From Cylicocyclus nassatus (lineage: Eukaryota; Nematoda; Chromadorea; Rhabditida; Strongylidae), in NCBI GenBank assembly GCA_958299035.1, contig CATQJL010000001.1, positions 47,432,444-47,496,443 of the forward strand: a DNA stretch of 64,000 nt, in the 5' to 3' direction. Below the pieces are notes generated by a model. The model searched no databases and was not told where the DNA came from. It saw only the letters and a list, made by a program, of their open reading frames with translations. Numbering within the stretch: the stretch's first letter is position 1; each line of letters starts with the position of its first letter. The position numbers and the translations under genes are program-made. Positions 57,384-64,000 of this stretch are shown here, in pieces.

Positions 57384-60300
57384 GCTTACGACACCTGGGA
57401 TTCCCAAGCCGTCTCCGATCCAAGTACTAACCAGGCCCAACGTTGCTTAACTTGCCAGATCGGACGGGATGGCGTGCTTTCAACGTGGTATGGCCGTAAG
57501 CGAGCATATTGCTCAGCTATCTCATTGATATAAGTCCTGCAAACGCAATCCATTCTGAATGCATCAAAGCCCCATCGCCACTGAGCCCATATATTGAATG
57601 TCCGAAGAGGCAAAAGCTTACGACACCTGGGATTCCCAAGCCGTCTCCGATCCAAGTACTAACCAGGCCCAACGTTGCTTAACTTGCAAGATCGGACGGG
57701 ATGGCGTGCTTTCAACGTGGTATGGCCGTAAGCGAGCATATTGCTCAGCTATCTCATTGATATAAGTCCTGCAAACGCAATCCATTCTGAATGCATCAAA
57801 GCCCCATCGCCACTGAGCCCATATATTGAATGTCCGAAGAGGCAAAAGCTTACGACACCTGGGATTCCCAAGCCGTCTCCGATCCAAGTACTAACCAGGC
57901 CCAACGTTGCTTAACTTGCCAGATCGGACGGGATGGCGTGCTTTCAACGTGGTATGGCCGTAAGCGAGCATATTGCTCAGCTATCTCATTGATATAAGTC
58001 CTGCAAACGCAATCCATTCTGAATGCATCAAAGCCCCATCGCCACTGAGCCCATATATTGAATGTCCGAAGAGGCAAAAGCTTACGACACCTGGGATTCC
58101 CAAGCCGTCTCCGATCCAAGTACTAACCAGGCCCAACGTTGCTTAACTTGCCAGATCGGACGGGATGGCGTGCTTTCAACGTGGTATGGCCGTAAGCGAG
58201 CATATTGCTCAGCTATCTCATTGATATAAGTCCTGCAAACGCAATCCATTCTGAATGCATCAAAGCCCCATCGCCACTGAGCCCATATATTGAATGTCCG
58301 AAGAGGCAAAAGCTTACGACACCTGGGATTCCCAAGCCGTCTCCGATCCTAGTACTAACCAGGCCCAACGTTGCTTAACTTGCCAGATCGGACGGGATGG
58401 CGTGCTTTCAACGTGGTATGGCCGTAAGCGAGCATATTGCTCAGCTATCTCATTGATATAAGTCCTGCAAACGCAATCCATTCTGAATGCATCAAAGCCC
58501 CATCGCCACTGAGCCCATATATTGAATGTCCGAAGAGGCAAAAGCTTACGACACCTGGGATTCCCAAGCCGTCTCCGATCCAAGTACTAACCAGGCCCAA
58601 CGTTGCTTAACTTGCCAGATCGGACGGGATGGCGTGCTTTCAACGTGGTATGGCCGTAAGCGAGCATATTGCTCAGCTATCTCATTGATATAAGTCCTGC
58701 AAACGCAATCCATTCTGAATGCATCAAAGCCCCATCGCCACTGAGCCCATATATTGAATGTCCGAAGAGGCAAAAGCTTACGACACCTGGGATTCCCAAG
58801 CCGTCTCCGATCCAAGTACTAACCAGGCCCAAAGTTGCTTAACTTGCCAGATCGGACGGGATGGCGTGCTTTCAACGTGGTATGGCCGTAAGCGAGCATA
58901 TTGCTCAGCTATCTCATTGATATAAGTCCTGCAAACGCAATCCATTCTGAATGCATCAAAGCCCCATCGCCACTGAGCCCATATATTGAATGTCCGAAGA
59001 GGCAAAAGCTTACGACACCTGGGATTCCCAAGCCGTCTCCGATCCAAGTACTAACCAGGCCCAACGTTGCTTAACTTGCCAGATCGGACGGGATGGCGTG
59101 CTTTCAACGTGGTATGGCCGTAAGCGAGCATATTGCTCAGCTATCTCATTGATATAAGTCCTGCAAACGCAATCCATTCTGAATGCATCAAAGCCCCATC
59201 GCCACTGAGCCCATATATTGAATGTCCGAAGAGGCAAAAGCTTACGACACCTGGGATTCCCAAGCCGTCTCCGATCCAAGTACTAACCAGGCCCAACGTT
59301 GCTTAACTTGCAAGATCGGACGGGATGGCGTGCTTTCAACGTGGTATGGCCGTAAGCGAGCATATTGCTCAGCTATCTCATTGATATAAGTCCTGCAAAC
59401 GCAATCCATTCTGAATGCATCAAAGCCCCATCGCCACTGAGCCCATATATTGAATGTCCGAAGAGGCAAAAGCTTACGACACCTGGGATTCCCAAGCCGT
59501 CTCCGATCCAAGTACTAACCAGGCCCAACGTTGCTTAACTTGCCAGATCGGACGGGATGGCGTGCTTTCAACGTGGTATGGCCGTAAGCGAGCATATTGC
59601 TCAGCTATCTCATTGATATAAGTCCTGCAAACGCAATCCATTCTGAATGCATCAAAGCCCCATCGCCACTGAGCCCATATATTGAATGTCCGAAGAGGCA
59701 AAAGCTTACGACACCTGGGATTCCCAAGCCGTCTCCGATCCAAGTACTAACCAGGCCCAACGTTGCTTAACTTGCCAGATCGGACGGGATGGCGTGCTTT
59801 CAACGTGGTATGGCCGTAAGCGAGCATATTGCTCAGCTATCTCATTGATATAAGTCCTGCAAACGCAATCCATTCTGAATGCATCAAAGCCCCATCGCCA
59901 CTGAGCCCATATATTGAATGTCCGAAGAGGCAAAAGCTTACGACACCTGGGATTCCCAAGCCGTCTCCGATCCAAGTACTAACCAGGCCCAACGTTGCTT
60001 AACTTGCCAGATCGGACGGGATGGCGTGCTTTCAACGTGGTATGGCCGTAAGCGAGCATATTGCTCAGCTATCTCATTGATATAAGTCCTGCAAACGCAA
60101 TCCATTCTGAATGCATCAAAGCCCCATCGCCACTGAGCCCATATATTGAATGTCCGAAGAGGCAAAAGCTTACGACACCTGGGATTCCCAAGCCGTCTCC
60201 GATCCAAGTACTAACCAAGCCCAACGTTGCTTAACTTGCAAGATCGGACGGGATGGCGTGCTTTCAACGTGGTATGGCCGTAAGCGAGCATATTGCTCAG

Positions 60301-62951
60301 CTATCTCATTGATATAAGTCCTGCAAACGCAATCCATTCTGAATGCATCAAAGCCCCATCGCCACTGAGCCCATATATTGAATGTCCGAAGAGGCAAAAG
60401 CTTACGACACCTGGGATTCCCAAGCCGTCTCCGATCCAAGTACTAACCAGGCCCAACGTTGCTTAACTTGCCAGATCGGACGGGATGGCGTGCTTTCAAC
60501 GTGGTATGGCCGTAAGCGAGCATATTGCTCAGCTATCTCATTGATATAAGTCCTGCAAACGCAATCCATTCTGAATGCATCAAAGCCCCATCGCCACTGA
60601 GCCCATATATTGAATGTCCGAAGAGGCAAAAGCTTACGACACCTGGGATTCCCAAGCCGTCTCCGATCCAAGTACTAACCAGGCCCAACGTTGCTTAACT
60701 TGCCAGATCGGACGGGATGGCGTGCTTTCAACGTGGTATGGCCGTAAGCGAGCATATTGCTCAGCTATCTCATTGATATAAGTCCTGCAAACGCAATCCA
60801 TTCTGAATGCATCAAAGCCCCATCGCCACTGAGCCCATATATTGAATGTCCGAAGAGGCAAAAGCTTACGACACCTGGGATTCCCAAGCCGTCTCCGATC
60901 CAAGTACTAACCAGGCCCAACGTTGCTTAACTTGCCAGATCGGACGGGATGGCGTGCTTTCAACGTGGTATGGCCGTAAGCGAGCATATTGCTCAGCTAT
61001 CTCATTGATATAAGTCCTGCAAACGCAATCCATTCTGAATGCATCAAAGCCCCATCGCCACTGAGCCCATATATTGAATGTCCGAAGAGGCAAAAGCTTA
61101 CGACACCTGGGATTCCCAAGCCGTCTCCGATCCAAGTACTAACCAGGCCCAACGTTGCTTAACTTGCCAGATCGGACGGGATGGCGTGCTTTCAACGTGG
61201 TATGGCCGTAAGCGAGCATATTGCTCAGCTATCTCATTGATATAAGTCCTGCAAACGCAATCCATTCTGAATGCATCAAAGCCCCATCGCCACTGAGCCC
61301 ATATATTGAATGTCCGAAGAGGCAAAAGCTTACGACACCTGGGATTCCCAAGCCGTCTCCGATCCAAGTACTAACCAGGCCCAACGTTGCTTAACTTGCC
61401 GGATCGGACGGGATGGCGTGCTTTCAACGTGGTATGGCCGTAAGCGAGCATATTGCTCAGCTATCTCATTGATATAAGTCCTGCAAACGCAATCCATTCT
61501 GAATGCATCAAAGCCCCATCGCCACTGAGCCCATATATTGAATGTCCGAAGAGGCAAAAGCTTACGACACCTGGGATTCCCAAGCCGTCTCCGATCCAAG
61601 TACTAACCAGGCCCAACGTTGCTTAACTTGCCAGATCGGACGGGATGGCGTGCTTTCAACGTGGTATGGCCGTAAGCGAGCATATTGCTCAGCTATCTCA
61701 TTGATATAAGTCCTGCAAACGCAATCCATTCTGAATGCATCAAAGCCCCATCGCCACTGAGCCCATATATTGAATGTCCGAAGAGGCAAAAGCTTACGAC
61801 ACCTGGGATTCCCAAGCCGTCTCCGATCCAAGTACTAACCAGGCCCAACGTTGCTTAACTTGCCAGATCGGACGGGATGGCGTGCTTTCAACGTGGTATG
61901 GCCGTAAGCGAGCATATTGCTCAGCTATCTCATTGATATAAGTCCTGCAAACGCAATCCATTCTGAATGCATCAAAGCCCCATCGCCACTGAGCCCATAT
62001 ATTGAATGTCCGAAGAGGCAAAAGCTTACGACACCTGGGATTCCCAAGCCGTCTCCGATCCAAGTACTAACCAGGCCCAACGTTGCTTAACTTGCCAGAT
62101 CGGACGGGATGGCGTGCTTTCAACGTGGTATGGCCGTAAGCGAGCATATTGCTCAGCTATCTCATTGATATAAGTCCTGCAAACGCAATCCATTCTGAAT
62201 GCATCAAAGCCCCATCGCCACTGAGCCCATATATTGAATGTCCGAAGAGGCAAAAGCTTACGACACCTGGGATTCCCAAGCCGTCTCCGATCCAAGTACT
62301 AACCAGGCCCAACGTTGCTTAACTTGTCAGATCGGACGGGATGGCGTGCTTTCAACGTGGTATGGCCGTAAGCGAGCATATTGCTCAGCTATCTCATTGA
62401 TATAAGTCCTGCAAACGCAATCCATTCTGAATGCATCAAAGCCCCATCGCCACTGAGCCCATATATTGAATGTCCGAAGAGGCAAAAGCTTACGACACCT
62501 GGGATTCCCAAGCCGTCTCCGATCCAAGTACTAACCAGGCCCAACGTTGCTTAACTTGCCAGATCGGACGGGATGGCGTGCTTTCAACGTGGTATGGCCG
62601 TAAGCGAGCATATTGCTCAGCTATCTCATTGATATAAGTCCTGCAAACGCAATCCATTCTGAATGCATCAAAGCCCCATCGCCATTGAGCCCATATATTG
62701 AATGTCCGAAGAGGCAAAAGCTTACGACACCTGGGATTCCCAAGCCGTCTCCGATCCAAGTACTAACCAGGCCCAACGTTGCTTAATTTGCCAGATCGGA
62801 CGGGATGGCGTGCTTTCAACGTGGTATGGCCGTAAGCGAGCATATTGCTCAGCTATCTCATTGATATAAGTCCTGCAAACGCAATCCATTCTGAATGCAT
62901 CAAAGCCCCATCGCCACTGAGCCCATATATTGAATGTCCGAAGAGGCAAAA

Positions 62952-63068
62952 GCTTACGACACCTGGGATTCACAAGCCGTCTCCGATCCAAGTACTAACC
63001 AGGCCCAACGTTGCTTAACTTGCCAGATCGGACGGGATGGCGTGCTTTCAAGTGGTATGGCCGTAAGC
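62952..63068 (-). rRNA. 5S rRNA copy with 1-base deletion and G98U
   Basis: TTCAAGTGG replaces TTCAACGTGG on the plus strand, removing one base near the 5' end of the RNA. The copy also carries the G-to-U change at RNA position 98 (plus-strand 62972). It may not be functional. Confidence 0.85.
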
Positions 63069-63878
63069 GAGCATATTGCTCAGCTATCTCATTGATATAA
63101 GTCCTGCAAACGCAATCCATTCTGAATGCATCAAAGCCCCATCGCCACTGAGCCCATATATTGAATGTCCGAAGAGGCAAAAGCTTACGACACCTGGGAT
63201 TCCCAAGCCGTCTCCGATCCAAGTACTAACCAGGCCCAACGTTGCTTAACTTGCCAGATCGGACGGGATGGCGTGCTTTCAACGTGGTATGGCCGTAAGC
63301 GAGCATATTGCTCAGCTATCTCATTGATATAAGTCCTGCAAACGCAATCCATTCTGAATGCATCAAAGCCCCATCGCCACTGAGCCCATATATTGAATGT
63401 CCGAAGAGGCAAAAGCTTACGACACCTGGGATTCCCAAGCCGTCTCCGATCCAAGTACTAACCAGGCCCAACGTTGCTTAACTTGTCAGATCGGACGGGA
63501 TGGCGTGCTTTCAACGTGGTATGGCCGTAAGCGAGCATATTGCTCAGCTATCTCATTGATATAAGTCCTGCAAACGCAATCCATTCTGAATGCATCAAAG
63601 CCCCATCGCCACTGAGCCCATATATTGAATGTCCGAAGAGGCAAAAGCTTACGACACCTGGGATTCCCAAGCCGTCTCCGATCCAAGTACTAACCAGGCC
63701 CAACGTTGCTTAACTTGCCAGATCGGACGGGATGGCGTGCTTTCAACGTGGTATGGCCGTAAGCGAGCATATTGCTCAGCTATCTCATTGATATAAGTCC
63801 TGCAAACGCAATCCATTCTGAATGCATCAAAGCCCCATCGCCACTGAGCCCATATATTGAATGTCCGAAGAGGCAAAA

Positions 63879-63996
63879 GCTTACGACACCTGGGATTCCC
63901 AAGCCGTCTCCGATCCAAGTACTAACCAGGCCCAACGTTGCTTAACTTGCCAGATCGGACGGGATGGCGTGCTTTCAACGTGGTATGGCCGTAAGC
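63879..63996 (-). rRNA. Last complete 5S rRNA in the window
   Basis: A consensus copy. Its upstream spacer is cut by the window edge four bases later, showing that the array extends further. Confidence 0.97.
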
Positions 63997-64000
63997 GAGC

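Larger units (their letters stand above)
44043..64000 (-). repeat. 5S rRNA tandem array, 232-bp unit, 86 genes
   Basis: Head-to-tail units, each with one 5S gene (118 bases plus a terminal T) and a spacer of about 114 bp. Left edges of the genes: 44150; 44385 and 44617; 44850 to 45778 (5 copies); 46011 to 47867 (9); 48100 to 49260 (6); 49493 and 49725; 49958 to 51350 (7); 51584 to 62952 (50); 63183 to 63879 (4), each run stepping by 232. Steps off 232 come from small indels. Most units look identical, the mark of concerted evolution. The spacer holds no SL1 gene or other RNA gene. The array continues past the window end. Confidence 0.98.

Noticed and set aside
44152..63918. Dozens of identical 89-codon minus-strand frames starting MDRRRLGNPRCRKLLP
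   Set aside because: They are translations of the 5S rRNA gene and its spacer. The DNA is an RNA gene array, not a protein family.
44043..64000. CRISPR-like regular spacing
   Set aside because: The whole 232-bp unit is conserved, spacer included, and matches 5S rRNA. There are no variable spacers, and the organism is eukaryotic.
44043..64000. SL1 RNA gene in the 5S spacer
   Set aside because: I looked on both strands for the nematode leader (GGTTTAATTACCC...) and did not find it.

Overview
This is eukaryotic DNA, most likely from a rhabditid nematode. The 5S rRNA filling the last third is close to my recollection of the Caenorhabditis elegans 5S. The one convincing protein gene has a 58-nt GT-AG intron, and a TTTCAG trans-splice-type acceptor lies six bases before its ATG. 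There is no bacterial gene organisation. The left 43.5 kb is gene-poor, transposon-rich DNA. Three N runs (500, 23 and 500 bases) show that this is a scaffold.

Layout. 0.6-1.25 kb: a PIF/Harbinger-type MITE nested inside another. 4.2, 18.3 and 22.9 kb: three hAT-type MITEs with 8-bp target duplications. 6.5-8.2 kb and many later places: short elements of one Helentron-like (Helitron superfamily) family. 8.8-18.3 kb: a transposon stack. An old dispersed repeat is split by a minus-strand Ty3/Gypsy-like LTR element (9698-17836), which holds a mariner element (11053-16919), which holds a Helitron-like insertion of about 3.9 kb containing a 1.72-kb tandem duplication. 19.2-25.2 kb: a 6-kb structure with diverged inverted arms of about 1.3 kb, enclosing a second copy of the old repeat. 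25.9-30.6 and 38.5-41.4 kb: two diverged copies of one segmental duplication carrying gene-like remnants. Copy B preserves the empty sites of two insertions present in copy A. 30.3-36.5 kb: more PIF/Harbinger-type fold-backs and Helentron-like fragments. 37.5-37.9 kb: a small secreted cysteine-rich protein gene on the minus strand.

44.1-64.0 kb: a head-to-tail 5S rRNA array on the minus strand with a 232-bp period. There are 86 copies, and the array runs off the window edge. The spacer is about 114 bp, with a T4 terminator and a TATA-like box near -30 but no SL1 RNA gene. Rare variants reveal a duplicated 12-unit block (2784 bp).

Caution: both sides of the 500-N gap at 43518-44017 end in a sequence matching the SMART cDNA-amplification primer. 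The link between the 5S array and the left part is therefore a scaffolding join between contigs that end in library adapter. I found no clear new biological system. The most informative items are the higher-order 5S structure, the nested transposons with their paralogous empty sites, and the adapter artefact.
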